DNA of 64,000 nt from Bacillus sp. T33-2 (GCF_002860205.1 NZ_PGVB01000014.1:1-64000), one strand, 5' to 3'. Positions 32,517 to 41,331 are shown, numbered from the stretch's first letter. A program made the numbers and translations. Notes: generated by a model not told the origin, from the letters alone.

Positions 32517-33704
32517 ATGGCAAAAGCTAAATTTGACCGTTCAAAGCCACACGTTAACATTGGTACAATCGGCCACGTTGACCATGGTAAAACTACTTTA
32601 ACAGCTGCTATCACTACTGTTCTTGCTAAAACTGGTGGTGCTGAAGCACGTGCATATGACCAAATCGACGCTGCTCCAGAAGAGCGCGAGCGCGGAATCA
32701 CAATCTCAACTGCACACGTTGAGTATGAAACTGCTAACCGCCACTATGCACACGTTGACTGCCCAGGACACGCTGACTATGTTAAGAACATGATCACTGG
32801 TGCAGCGCAAATGGACGGCGGTATCCTTGTAGTATCTGCTGCTGACGGCCCAATGCCACAAACTCGTGAGCACATCCTTCTTTCCCGTCAGGTAGGCGTA
32901 CCTTACCTTGTTGTATTCATGAACAAGTGTGACATGGTAGACGACGAAGAACTTCTTGAGCTAGTTGAAATGGAAGTTCGCGACCTTCTATCTGAATATG
33001 AATTCCCTGGTGATGACATCCCTGTAATCAAAGGCTCTGCTCTTAAAGCCCTTGAAGGCGATGCTGCATGGGAAGAAAAAATCGTTGAGCTTATGGCTGC
33101 AGTTGACGAGTACATCCCAACTCCAGAACGTGACAATGCAAAACCATTCATGATGCCTGTAGAGGACGTATTCTCTATCACTGGCCGTGGAACAGTTGCT
33201 ACTGGACGTGTTGAGCGTGGACAAATCAAAGTCGGTGAAGTAGTAGAAATCATCGGTTTGACTGAAGAGCCAAAATCCACTACTGTAACAGGTGTTGAAA
33301 TGTTCCGTAAGCTTCTTGACTTTGCAGAAGCTGGTGACAACATTGGTGCCCTTCTTCGTGGTGTTGCACGTGAAGAAATCCAACGTGGCCAAGTTCTTGC
33401 AAAGCCAGGTTCAATCACACCACACGTAAAGTTCAAAGCTGAAGTTTACGTTCTATCAAAAGAAGAAGGTGGACGTCATACTCCATTCTTCACAAACTAC
33501 CGCCCACAGTTCTACTTCCGTACAACTGATGTAACTGGCATCGTTCAACTTCCAGAAGGTGTTGAAATGGTTATGCCTGGCGACAACATCGAAATGTCTG
33601 TTGAGCTGATTGCTCCAATCGCGATCGAAGAAGGAACTAAGTTCTCAATTCGTGAAGGCGGCCGTACAGTAGGCGCTGGCGTAGTAGCAACTATCACTGA
33701 GTAA
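32517..33704 (+). CDS. tuf: Elongation factor Tu
   Basis: EF-Tu delivers aminoacyl-tRNA to the ribosome. The 395-residue protein has G1 [12 protein letters not shown]3 DCPGHADY and G4 NKCD, and domains 2 and 3. ATG 32517 follows AAAAGGAGGATTTCCTAAA. It ends the str operon and is followed by a terminator. In B. subtilis the S10 operon follows with only ybaC between; here an 8.6-kb accessory block intervenes. Confidence 0.98.
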   Translation: MAKAKFDRSKPHVNIGTIGHVDHGKTTLTAAITTVLAKTGGAEARAYDQIDAAPEERERGITISTAHVEYETANRHYAHVDCPGHADYVKNMITGAAQMDGGILVVSAADGPMPQTREHILLSRQVGVPYLVVFMNKCDMVDDEELLELVEMEVRDLLSEYEFPGDDIPVIKGSALKALEGDAAWEEKIVELMAAVDEYIPTPERDNAKPFMMPVEDVFSITGRGTVATGRVERGQIKVGEVVEIIGLTEEPKSTTVTGVEMFRKLLDFAEAGDNIGALLRGVAREEIQRGQVLAKPGSITPHVKFKAEVYVLSKEEGGRHTPFFTNYRPQFYFRTTDVTGIVQLPEGVEMVMPGDNIEMSVELIAPIAIEEGTKFSIREGGRTVGAGVVATITE

Positions 33705-33714
33705 TATAAATGAG

Positions 33715-33747
33715 AAAGCAGATGGGTGACGATCCATCTGCTTTTTT
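33715..33747 (+). terminator. terminator after tuf
   Basis: AAAGCAGATGG (33715-33725) pairs with CCATCTGCTTT (33734-33744), ending in a T run. Confidence 0.88.
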
Positions 33748-33819
33748 GTATTTATACGGCGACGGTGTTACTTGGATTTAAATCGTGTACATGTTATTTA
33801 CAATTTGTTTACATATTAC

Positions 33820-33846
33820 TTGACGAAAATTGCCATTACATACTAT
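33820..33846 (+). promoter_or_regulatory. weak candidate promoter of the LuxR-type regulator
   Basis: TTGACG (33820-33825) and TACTAT (33841-33846) are 15 nt apart, which is short. TTTACA occurs twice just upstream (33798 and 33808). Confidence 0.35.
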
Positions 33847-33858
33847 CCTTATTCTTAA

Positions 33859-33873
33859 TGATAATAATATTCT
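33859..33873 (+). promoter_or_regulatory. Fur-like box candidate
   Basis: TGATAATAATATTCT matches 11 of 14 defined positions of the 7-1-7 Fur consensus (TGATAAT-N-ATTATCA). It sits just downstream of the candidate -10 of the regulator gene. AT-rich DNA makes chance matches common. Confidence 0.25.
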
Positions 33874-33920
33874 GAATTTTATTACACTCTTTTGAAAAGT
33901 AAGAATAAAGGGGAGTGGAA

Positions 33921-35471
33921 ATGTTGATTGTCTCAATGAAGAACCAGATGAATGAATTAGTGCGGAAGTCTGCATCTATCATAAGTGACTATCAAACAGA
34001 GATACAGGAGGAATGGGACCAAATTTTTCATCGCCTTAAACAAAACCAGACGCTCATTGATTTTGGTGCAGATGCGCCCGAACAGTTAAAGCAAATTTCA
34101 GTTCTGTTTTGGAACCATCTATCAGGGTTTTATTCAAATAATATAGATGAAACTTTCAAAACCCTGCAGTCCGTATGGGCACAGAAACTAAACGTACCTT
34201 TCAATTCCCATAAACTCATTTTACTTTTCACGATGCTCGAAAATGCCATCCATAAAGTCGTCGAAAAAAATGATATACATGATTTTCATATCCACCAGTC
34301 CATCCAGCATTTCTTTTCGCTCATTGTTCAACGATTGTTCACGAACACACATTTTGAAGTGTTAAATGTAGACTTTTATATTTCTGAGCTTTTTAGAAAA
34401 AAAGAAAATCCTTTTTTATGGGCAGCGAAGGTTCAATTCCAGGATGATGCAGGCTTCAAGATTTTAGCTTTTACATCACACGACGGGCTGTTGATTGATG
34501 AGGTTTGGAAAAAGATGATCTTGAATCTGCATGGTCCGTCACTGAATATTTTATCGGATGCCATTCTAAGGCTGTTGGTCCAGACCTCTCCAGCTGATGA
34601 TCTTGAAGTGTTTCCACTGACAATGGGTTCGGATACTTACTTGTTTTGCATCAACAAAAGAGACGCGGGCCAACTCAAGCCGTTCTTTACCCTTTCATTG
34701 GAGCTGCTTCAGCAAAGCCAGCATCTGCATGAAAATATGCAGATTAAAAACGATTGGAAAGACGCCCTGATCCTATTTGATGAATGGATAATGCTCGCCC
34801 GGAATTTTGATGAGGCAGTCGAAAAAGTTGTAAGCGGTTTCGTGAACTATTTGCCGTTTCAGCGGGCCGCATTGTTTTACTATTCGGAGACAGAGAATGG
34901 GGAACAAATTGGCCTTGGTGTCATAGGACATAAGATTGACACAAAGGACATCCGCAATATACGGGAAAACTTAAACAATCTTCCGCAGATTAAAAAAACA
35001 ATGACCCGCATTCAGCCAATGTATGTCCCGAGTGCCAATTCCATCCTGCCTGAAAGGTTTATCCAACAGTTTGAATTAAAGTCACTCGTAATCGCGCCAA
35101 TTTACAGCACATCGAACAATCAGGTTTGGGGAGGCGTATTTTTGGATCAAGGCGAAGGCAAAGCCTTTGAAGTATCTCAAACGATCCTGTCCGTCCTCAC
35201 AAAATTTGGCCAGCATGCAGGAGAAATTCTCTCTAAATATTCTTCCGGCATGGGAAGCGCATGGTCATCTTCACCAAAAACAATGCTGACAAACCGGGAG
35301 ATCGACATTTTAAGGTTAATGGCAGAAGGCAAAACGATTGATGAAGCGGCAGACCTTCTTTACCTGAGCAAGTACACTGTCCGGGACTATATTTCTTTCA
35401 TTATTAAAAAATTAGGTGCACAAAACCGGACACAGGCTATTGCGAAGGCAATTCGCGAGGGATTGATATAA
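33921..35471 (+). CDS. GAF-like/LuxR-type transcriptional regulator
   Basis: This 516-residue protein ends in a LuxR-type helix-turn-helix (about 455-510: LTNREIDILRLMAEGKT, then LYLSKYTVRDYISFIIKKLG). The middle, about 265-430, looks like a GAF-type sensor domain (FVNYLPFQRAALFYY; KSLVIAPIYS). The N-terminal helical half is unrecognised. There is no receiver domain, so it is not a classical response regulator. Start ATG 33921 follows AAAGGGGAG; GTG 33915 lies in the ribosome binding site. It is convergent with the five-gene minus-strand set and is its likely regulator, which is inference from position. The ligand is unknown. Confidence 0.8.
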   Translation: MLIVSMKNQMNELVRKSASIISDYQTEIQEEWDQIFHRLKQNQTLIDFGADAPEQLKQISVLFWNHLSGFYSNNIDETFKTLQSVWAQKLNVPFNSHKLILLFTMLENAIHKVVEKNDIHDFHIHQSIQHFFSLIVQRLFTNTHFEVLNVDFYISELFRKKENPFLWAAKVQFQDDAGFKILAFTSHDGLLIDEVWKKMILNLHGPSLNILSDAILRLLVQTSPADDLEVFPLTMGSDTYLFCINKRDAGQLKPFFTLSLELLQQSQHLHENMQIKNDWKDALILFDEWIMLARNFDEAVEKVVSGFVNYLPFQRAALFYYSETENGEQIGLGVIGHKIDTKDIRNIRENLNNLPQIKKTMTRIQPMYVPSANSILPERFIQQFELKSLVIAPIYSTSNNQVWGGVFLDQGEGKAFEVSQTILSVLTKFGQHAGEILSKYSSGMGSAWSSSPKTMLTNREIDILRLMAEGKTIDEAADLLYLSKYTVRDYISFIIKKLGAQNRTQAIAKAIREGLI

Positions 35472-35486
35472 GTCTGTGCCATAATG

Positions 35487-35513
35487 AGAGGAGTGGATCC
35501 CACTCCTCTTTTT
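35487..35513 (+). terminator. terminator after the regulator gene
   Basis: AGAGGAGTGG (35487-35496) pairs with CCACTCCTCT (35500-35509), with T5 following on the plus strand. On the minus strand no T run follows, so it does not clearly end the opposing operon. Confidence 0.75.
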
Positions 35514-35517
35514 CTGT

Positions 35518-35985
35518 CTATATTCTTCGTCGCTTTATAGCTGCTTTCTGCGTTTGATTTTCAGCTTCGTGTTTAGATGGTTCATTAGTTTCGAGATAGT
35601 GAACAATTTTTTCGATACTTGTTTCTAATCTTAGCAGGCGGTCTTCAAGCTTATTAAGCCTGCTTTCATCAGGCTGCGGTTCCTCGGCCGCAACTGCCAC
35701 AAATTGGTTTGTCCTGCCAGACACTAGTTCCTGCCAGCGGTCACTAATATCATATTTGGTTTTTAACAGCCACAAAATGATATCTTTTGTTGTATAATCA
35801 TCTAAAAATACTTCGAGCATCGCATCCTTGAAGGATTCCCTTTTGCCTGGGGCGCCATGGTCTTTCCCATCCAGGAGATGTTTTTCTATGATCCTGCTTA
35901 TTTGGGGATTATTCGGACCTCCGCTTTGTTGATAAAAAGCGCGAATTCGTTCATTCATTGTCTTTTTTTCCCGCTCGTCAATCAT
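35518..35985 (-). CDS. Unrecognised 155-residue coiled-coil protein
   Basis: I do not recognise this family. The N-terminal two-thirds is charged and helical (KRESFKDAMLEVFLDDYTTKD). A heptad-like segment at about 109-133 (LNKLEDRLLRLETSIEKIVHYLE) predicts a coiled coil, and the tail is basic (KRRRI). There is no signal peptide or membrane segment. ATG 35985 has a strong ribosome binding site (AAGGAGGAG, 4 nt spacing), so it is a real gene. It is last in the minus-strand set, 45 bp after the UbiB-like kinase gene, and may work with it. A phasin-like granule protein is one unproven idea. Confidence 0.75.
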   Translation of the reverse strand: MIDEREKKTMNERIRAFYQQSGGPNNPQISRIIEKHLLDGKDHGAPGKRESFKDAMLEVFLDDYTTKDIILWLLKTKYDISDRWQELVSGRTNQFVAVAAEEPQPDESRLNKLEDRLLRLETSIEKIVHYLETNEPSKHEAENQTQKAAIKRRRI

Positions 35986-36030
35986 GCAACTCCTCCTTCA
36001 GTTTGGATTGTCCGAGAAAAACAATTACCG

Positions 36031-37785
36031 CTAGAAAAAGGACCTCGTTTTTCTCGTCCGCCAAATTCTCCAAATCAAGAAGATACCCAAAACGGCTCCC
36101 AAAGCCAAACCAGTACTTGCAATCATTTGTTTTGTTAATCCTAAATAAGAGATTTCAGCTGAATTACTCATGATTAATCCTGTCGCGATAATAATAGAAG
36201 ATACAATCAAGGTCAGGGCCAGCCGGTTTAAAATCTGGTTTGCAAGATTGGCGGTCCTTGCATCGACCCGCATCTGCACGTTCATACGAAAATCGTTGTA
36301 ATAAAGATGTTCCAGGATTTTGTTGATCCTGCGCGGCATGGTTCCGAACAGTTTCACAGACTCAGTGATCCAGGACGCATTGGCCCGGTAATTGAACCTT
36401 CGGCCAATCACGCCTTTCATTACAGCTGTATCTGCAGATTCCACCACATGGTGGTACGAAACTTCAGGGCAAATCCACCTCGCTGTCCCTTCCGTTGCAG
36501 AGAAAGCTTTGGCCCAGAGGGCAAGGCCGTTTGGAATTTTACAATGGTTGACCATGCCGATATTGATCAGTTCGAGCACCAGCCGTCCCCAATTATACTT
36601 ATCGGCCTGAGTACTGTTGACGTAATTCAGGAACATGGCCCTGAACTGGTCCCTTAGTTTAACAGTATCGGTATAGATGGTTGGAATGACTACATCAAGT
36701 GCACACTCCGCCGCATCCTCCGCCTGGTTCAAGCGGGTATGCATCAGAAACCGGAAAATTGCCTGAGTGTGCATCGTATCCATTTTGCCAACCATCCCCC
36801 AGTCGATCGGGACAGCCTTCCGTGTCTTTTTGCATATGAGGATGTTTGAACCGTGTGCGTCTGCGTGATAGTTGCCGTTCATAAAAGATTCAATATAATA
36901 GTGTGCAAGGTCAAGCATAATCAGCAGCCGTTCTTCAAAAGAGTAAAAGTCGACAGGGAAATCCTTTATCGACCAGCCGTCGATGAACTCCATGACCATG
37001 ACACTTTTCGTAGCATGGTAGACGTCGGTGACACGAAGCCAGTCAAAACGGTCACCGGCCATCTGCCTGTGCTCGTTCATCGTGTGTGCTTCACGTTCGA
37101 GGTTTAATTCGTTCATTGAACTGCCGTAATAATCATTCAGCAATTCATTTAAATCCACTGAAGCTGCCACTTCCACAGGCAGCCGCTTTTGCAGTCTGCG
37201 TGCCCATTTTTTTATGACCTTAATGTCGGTTTGGAATAGCTTTTCTACAGTTGGGCGAAGGACTTTAACGGCAACTTCCTGTCCCGTCTTCAGCCTGCCC
37301 CGGTACACCTGTGCGAGTGATGCGGAACCAATCGGTATCGGGTTTATCACTTCAAATGTCGCAAGCCCGTCAGGAAGCTCCGTTTCGAGTGTGTATTTGA
37401 TATAGTCAAAATCAATCGGTGGCACTCTGTCCAATAATTTTTCCAGTTCCAAAGTTATTTCTTCGGGCAGGAGGTCATTTCTCGTCACCAACACCTGCCC
37501 GAGTTTAATGAACGTAGGGCCTAATTCTTCAAATGCCATTCTCAGACGCCTTCCGATTTTTTGAAGCTTTTCACTTTCTTCCGGAGTGCGGATTTGATGG
37601 CGGAAAATACGGAAGAGGGATGAGTCTTTAAATACATATCCGAGTCCATGTTTTGCGATGACTCCGACGATCTGCCGTTCCCTTTTTGATATTGTAATTT
37701 CGGCACTTTCCCGGTCTATTTTTTGTTTAATCCTTTTTAAATCTGTTTTCGCAGGTTTATGTTTGACCTTTTCTGCAACTTCCAT
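36031..37785 (-). CDS. UbiB/AarF (ABC1)-family atypical kinase
   Basis: Proteins of this family are membrane-associated atypical kinase/ATPases linked to quinone and lipid metabolism. The 584-residue protein has the KxGQ motif (K94-Q97), the alanine-containing nucleotide loop GSASLAQVY (153-161), lysine 174 in VAVK, the catalytic-loop equivalent HADAHGSN (308-314 region, usual form HADPHPGN), the metal motif DWG (328-330, usually DFG), and two C-terminal transmembrane helices (about 525-548 and 552-575). ATG 37785 follows AAGGAGGTAC. It lies 33 bp after the aldehyde dehydrogenase gene. The substrate is unknown. Confidence 0.88.
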   Translation of the reverse strand: MEVAEKVKHKPAKTDLKRIKQKIDRESAEITISKRERQIVGVIAKHGLGYVFKDSSLFRIFRHQIRTPEESEKLQKIGRRLRMAFEELGPTFIKLGQVLVTRNDLLPEEITLELEKLLDRVPPIDFDYIKYTLETELPDGLATFEVINPIPIGSASLAQVYRGRLKTGQEVAVKVLRPTVEKLFQTDIKVIKKWARRLQKRLPVEVAASVDLNELLNDYYGSSMNELNLEREAHTMNEHRQMAGDRFDWLRVTDVYHATKSVMVMEFIDGWSIKDFPVDFYSFEERLLIMLDLAHYYIESFMNGNYHADAHGSNILICKKTRKAVPIDWGMVGKMDTMHTQAIFRFLMHTRLNQAEDAAECALDVVIPTIYTDTVKLRDQFRAMFLNYVNSTQADKYNWGRLVLELINIGMVNHCKIPNGLALWAKAFSATEGTARWICPEVSYHHVVESADTAVMKGVIGRRFNYRANASWITESVKLFGTMPRRINKILEHLYYNDFRMNVQMRVDARTANLANQILNRLALTLIVSSIIIATGLIMSNSAEISYLGLTKQMIASTGLALGAVLGIFLIWRIWRTRKTRSFF

Positions 37786-37818
37786 AAAAAGTACCTCCTT
37801 CTCTCCTAGGCGGCCACG

Positions 37819-39309
37819 TTAAAAATATGTCAGGGGCTGTTCATTTAAGTCGGCAACTACAGACTTCGTTTCAAGATATGCGTCTAATGCAGAAGGACCT
37901 AAATCACGCCCAAGGCCGCTTTGTTTGAATCCGCCGAACGGGGCAGTCGGAGTCAATATTTGGTACGTATTTATCCAAATGGTTCCGGATTGTATTTCCT
38001 GGGCCAGCCTTAGTCCACGTTTTAAATCCTTCGTCCAGACAGCTGCCGCTAAACCGTAAATGGTACTATTGGCCAATTCAATAACCTCTGTTTCATCCTT
38101 GAATGACAGGACGGTTCCGACAGGCCCGAATATTTCTTCATTGGCTATTCTCATATGCTGCTTTACAGAAGTAAAAATGGTTGGATTAATAAAATAACCC
38201 TCGGCATGGCTGCTGCTCCCGCCGTAAACCAGCTTTGCACCTTCCTGGACACCGATTTTGATGTAATGCAGGACTTTTTCAAACTGTTCCTTGCTAATGA
38301 CAGGGCCGAGGTCATTTGTGATATCATCCCCAGGGCCGACCTTTAACTGTTCCGCATGTTTTACTAGCGAATCAACAAACTGGTCATGGACACTCTCCTG
38401 CACAAATATCCGTGTCCCTGCCTGGCAAACCTGGCCTGAATTCAAAAACAACCCGAACAAAGCGCTTTTTGCTGCCTGCTCCAAATCAGCATCCTCGAAA
38501 ACGATGTTGGGCGACTTTCCACCGAGCTCCAGAGTAACCCTTTTAATGGAAGGCGCGGCAGCAGCCAGGATTTTTCGGCCAGTAGCCGTTTCACCGGTAA
38601 AAGAAATCTTTGACACATCAGGATGGTTCACAATCAGTTTTCCTGCTTCATCCCCGCCAGGCAGCACTTGAAGGACACCCTCAGGCACACCTGCTTCATG
38701 ACAGATCTCGGCTAATTTCAATGCAGTCAGCGGAGTTTCGGGTGCCGGTTTTAATACCGCACTGCAGCCGGAAGCCAGTGCAGGTGCCACCTTCCATGCC
38801 GGCATCAGCAGGGGAAAGTTCCATGGAGTGATCAGGCCGGCAACGCCGATTGGCTCTTTCACTGTGTACACAAAATGGTTAGGAGGCGCTCCAGTGGCTG
38901 AAAACGGCAGAGTATGCCCGGTCGGCTGCGCTGTCAGGGAGGCCATATAGTCAAAGCATTCCACAACGAGCGGAATTTCTACAAATAAGGCCATGTTTAA
39001 TGGCATGCCATTTTCACTCGTCATGATATGGGCAATGTCCATCTGGTTCTGCTGGATAAGCCTTGCCGCCTGATGCAGGATCCGTCCCCTTTCAATCGGC
39101 GACATTCCCCGCCATCTCTTGTAGTTGAAAGCTTCTTTTGCTCCCTGCACAGCCCGGCTAACATCCGCTTCACCGGCATCACTGACTTCGGTGAAAGGTT
39201 TTCCGGTAGCAGGATTAAATACGGAGAAGGTCTTTCCGCTTTCAGAAGAGACCCATTCACCATTGATGAAAAGTTTTGTCTGGAGATTTGGAGAAGAGAT
39301 TGTTTCCAT
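37819..39309 (-). CDS. NAD(P)-dependent aldehyde dehydrogenase
   Basis: This 496-residue ALDH-superfamily enzyme oxidises an aldehyde to the acid. The catalytic set is complete: Asn164 (TPWNFP), Lys187 (VLKPAPETP), general base Glu261 (LELGGKSP) and nucleophile Cys295 (SGQVCQAGTR). The length is typical of broad-specificity ALDHs, so the substrate cannot be read off. ATG 39309 has only a modest GGCGG ribosome binding site. A hairpin separates it from the upstream SCP2-like gene. Next to an alcohol dehydrogenase and R2lox it probably completes a terminal oxidation. Confidence 0.92.
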   Translation of the reverse strand: METISSPNLQTKLFINGEWVSSESGKTFSVFNPATGKPFTEVSDAGEADVSRAVQGAKEAFNYKRWRGMSPIERGRILHQAARLIQQNQMDIAHIMTSENGMPLNMALFVEIPLVVECFDYMASLTAQPTGHTLPFSATGAPPNHFVYTVKEPIGVAGLITPWNFPLLMPAWKVAPALASGCSAVLKPAPETPLTALKLAEICHEAGVPEGVLQVLPGGDEAGKLIVNHPDVSKISFTGETATGRKILAAAAPSIKRVTLELGGKSPNIVFEDADLEQAAKSALFGLFLNSGQVCQAGTRIFVQESVHDQFVDSLVKHAEQLKVGPGDDITNDLGPVISKEQFEKVLHYIKIGVQEGAKLVYGGSSSHAEGYFINPTIFTSVKQHMRIANEEIFGPVGTVLSFKDETEVIELANSTIYGLAAAVWTKDLKRGLRLAQEIQSGTIWINTYQILTPTAPFGGFKQSGLGRDLGPSALDAYLETKSVVADLNEQPLTYF

Positions 39310-39354
39310 GTCATTACCGCCTTTTGAAAAATTGACATATGATCCAGATGGTTT

Positions 39355-39383
39355 AAAAGGGAGACCTTTTGCCTCCCTTTTTG
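39355..39383 (-). terminator. possible bidirectional weak terminator
   Basis: AAAAGGGAG (39355-39363) pairs with CTCCCTTTT (39373-39381), with T on either side depending on strand. On the minus strand it lies between the SCP2-like and aldehyde dehydrogenase genes, so it may lower read-through. Confidence 0.45.
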
Positions 39384-39407
39384 TGCATTGTGTTAAAAAA
39401 TTTTACT

Positions 39408-39839
39408 TTATCCGGCTAATTCTTCACGGCCCGTTCTGATTAAGTAATCACGATATAAAGGAAACCATTGCTGAAGCTGAGGCACAACCTTAAGCGATTT
39501 GGAAAGAGGGCCGGTAGCTTTCATTTGTTGGCGGGCCAAAGCCTGAGTGAGGTCCACCTTTCCAAGCCAAAATTTATGGCCGATATCCGCGTTCATTTCA
39601 AAGGTCAATTCTGGGTTGACATCTGTGTCCCCATAAATAACGTCAATGCTGCCTTTGTCATTCGGAACCCAGGTGACTTTTGCTTCAGGTTTGTGGTAAA
39701 TATATTGGACAAGCGCATCATGATGAGATGACTTCTGATATGAAGCCATAATGGCTTTGGACTGCTCTGAATCCTTTACTTCATTAAAAAAACCTTCAAA
39801 TACGTTATACAGATCCTCTGCCGATTGAAAATATGCCAT
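39408..39839 (-). CDS. SCP2-like lipid-carrier domain protein
   Basis: This 143-residue protein resembles stand-alone SCP2 (sterol carrier protein 2) domains: a beta-rich middle (PELTFEMNADIGHKFWLGKVD) and the C-terminal ALARQQMKATGPLSKSLKVVPQ segment, where a helix and a G-P-LSK-like turn close the hydrophobic tunnel. Such domains bind fatty acyl chains or other apolar ligands. It has no signal peptide. ATG 39839 follows AAGGAGGCAATAATA. In this cluster a role in carrying a hydrophobic substrate or product is a reasonable inference. Confidence 0.75.
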   Translation of the reverse strand: MAYFQSAEDLYNVFEGFFNEVKDSEQSKAIMASYQKSSHHDALVQYIYHKPEAKVTWVPNDKGSIDVIYGDTDVNPELTFEMNADIGHKFWLGKVDLTQALARQQMKATGPLSKSLKVVPQLQQWFPLYRDYLIRTGREELAG

Positions 39840-40002
39840 TATTATTGCCTCCTTGGATTGGATTTTTATGTTATGCCCGGCTAAGGGGCGATGTTATGGT
39901 AGCTATCGGACAAAATCACGGAATTATCTAAGCGCAAAGTCCAGTAGAATCACCATTGCCTGAGAACCAGTGGATATTCTTCAGCTAAAGCCGGCCACGA
40001 GT

Positions 40003-41103
40003 TTAAAGTTCCACAACGCTCCTTGCTACCTTGCCTTCCTTCATATCGTTGAAGGCTTCATTTATGCCGTCAAGTGATGTATATCTTTTTGTAATTAACT
40101 CATCAAGCTTGATTTTTTTGGCCATATATAAATCCAGGATTTTAGGTATATCCACGATGGGGTTGCTCTGTCCATACCAGGAGCCGGTGATCGTCCTGCT
40201 TTGGGCTGGGAGCGAAAACGCATTGATGGCGACATCTTCATTCGGGGGAGCGATGCCGACAACTATTGCCATGCCGCCTTTTCCAAGACAGTTATATGCC
40301 TGGGCTATCGTGTTCGGACGGCCTATGACTTCAAAGGCATAATCAGCTCCACTTCCATCTGTGAATTCAAGCACCTGGTCGATCACATCGTCTTCAGAGG
40401 CATCAACAGTATGGGTTGCGCCAAACTGCCGGGCGATATCAAATTTGTTTGCTGCAACATCAACCGCGATAATCTTTCCCGCACCAGCCAGCTGGGCAGA
40501 TTGAATGACGTTCAAGCCGACTCCGCCAGCTCCAATGACGACGACACTGCTTCCTGGTTTAACCTTTGCTGTATTAACGACCGCCCCAAACCCCGTTAAA
40601 ACACCACAGCCAACCAGGGCAGCCTGAGGGAATGGAACATCTTTCCTGATTGGAATAACCCCGGCCTCTGGCACAACTGTGTACTCACTAAAAGTGCCGG
40701 TCATACTAAATTGAAATATTTGCCCATCTTTTGAGTGAAAACGGGTCGTCCCGTCTGGCAGGGCTCCTGTTTGGGCAGTATATTGGGCTGTATCACACAT
40801 GTCCTTCCTGCCGATATTGCAGTAATAACATTCACCACATTCGGGGACCCAGTTTAAGACGACATGGTCACCTTTTCGTACCCTGGTGACACCCTCGCCA
40901 ACTTCTTCAATGACTCCAGCTCCCTCGTGCCCGAGCACCATTGGGACAGGAAGTGGCAAATCGGCAGATACGACATGCAAATCACTATGACAAATCCCTG
41001 CTGCCTTAATCTTGACGAGTACCTCGCCCTTTTTGGGTGAATCCAGCTCGACATTTTCAACAGTTACTTCTTGTCCGTAATCCTTTAAAACTGCAGCCCT
41101 CAT
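40003..41103 (-). CDS. Zinc-dependent alcohol dehydrogenase (MDR family)
   Basis: This 366-residue medium-chain dehydrogenase has the catalytic zinc ligands Cys38, His59 (with Glu60) and Cys166, the four-cysteine structural zinc lobe (C89, C92, C95, C103), and the Rossmann motif GAGGVG (191-196). Asp215 after the second strand suggests NAD(H). The insert after the lobe resembles class III or related enzymes. ATG 41103 follows AAAAAGGAGGTAGTTT. It is first in the minus-strand set and divergent from the R2lox gene, with 228 bp between them. Confidence 0.93.
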   Translation of the reverse strand: MRAAVLKDYGQEVTVENVELDSPKKGEVLVKIKAAGICHSDLHVVSADLPLPVPMVLGHEGAGVIEEVGEGVTRVRKGDHVVLNWVPECGECYYCNIGRKDMCDTAQYTAQTGALPDGTTRFHSKDGQIFQFSMTGTFSEYTVVPEAGVIPIRKDVPFPQAALVGCGVLTGFGAVVNTAKVKPGSSVVVIGAGGVGLNVIQSAQLAGAGKIIAVDVAANKFDIARQFGATHTVDASEDDVIDQVLEFTDGSGADYAFEVIGRPNTIAQAYNCLGKGGMAIVVGIAPPNEDVAINAFSLPAQSRTITGSWYGQSNPIVDIPKILDLYMAKKIKLDELITKRYTSLDGINEAFNDMKEGKVARSVVEL

Positions 41104-41130
41104 AAACTACCTCCTTTTTGGCGTCAGCTA

Positions 41131-41160
41131 TTGTTCGTACATCAATACATTTATTATAAG
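41131..41160. promoter_or_regulatory. overlapping divergent promoter candidates
   Basis: On the plus strand TTGTTC (41131-41136) and TATAAG (41155-41160) are 18 nt apart and could drive R2lox. On the minus strand a perfect TATAAT occupies 41158-41153 and could drive the alcohol dehydrogenase, though its -35 is poor. The overlap would make the two directions mutually dependent. Confidence 0.45.
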
Positions 41161-41237
41161 ATTAAGAATTTTATAAATAAATATCGAAAAAGCTCGTATT
41201 GTTTTCTGTTCAGGAAGGGCGGCACCCGAAGAATGAA

Positions 41238-41249
41238 GGTAGATCTACC
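41238..41249. promoter_or_regulatory. 12-bp perfect palindrome, possible operator
   Basis: GGTAGATCTACC is a perfect dyad in the R2lox leader region, 83 bp before its start codon. LuxR-type dimers bind short palindromes, so it is a candidate site for the cluster's regulator. Position and symmetry are the only evidence. Confidence 0.4.
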
Positions 41250-41331
41250 GACAAATTACGAATTGTGGCTGTCTCTTTTCATCATGTACTTTATAGTTAG
41301 TAATATTTCAAGAAAGAAGGAGGATTATATA

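Noticed and set aside
41131-41331. Extended N-terminus (67 residues) for R2lox
   Set aside because: The family protein is 302 residues, and ATG 41332 has a strong AAGGAGG site; the upstream reading spans promoter-like DNA and the palindrome.
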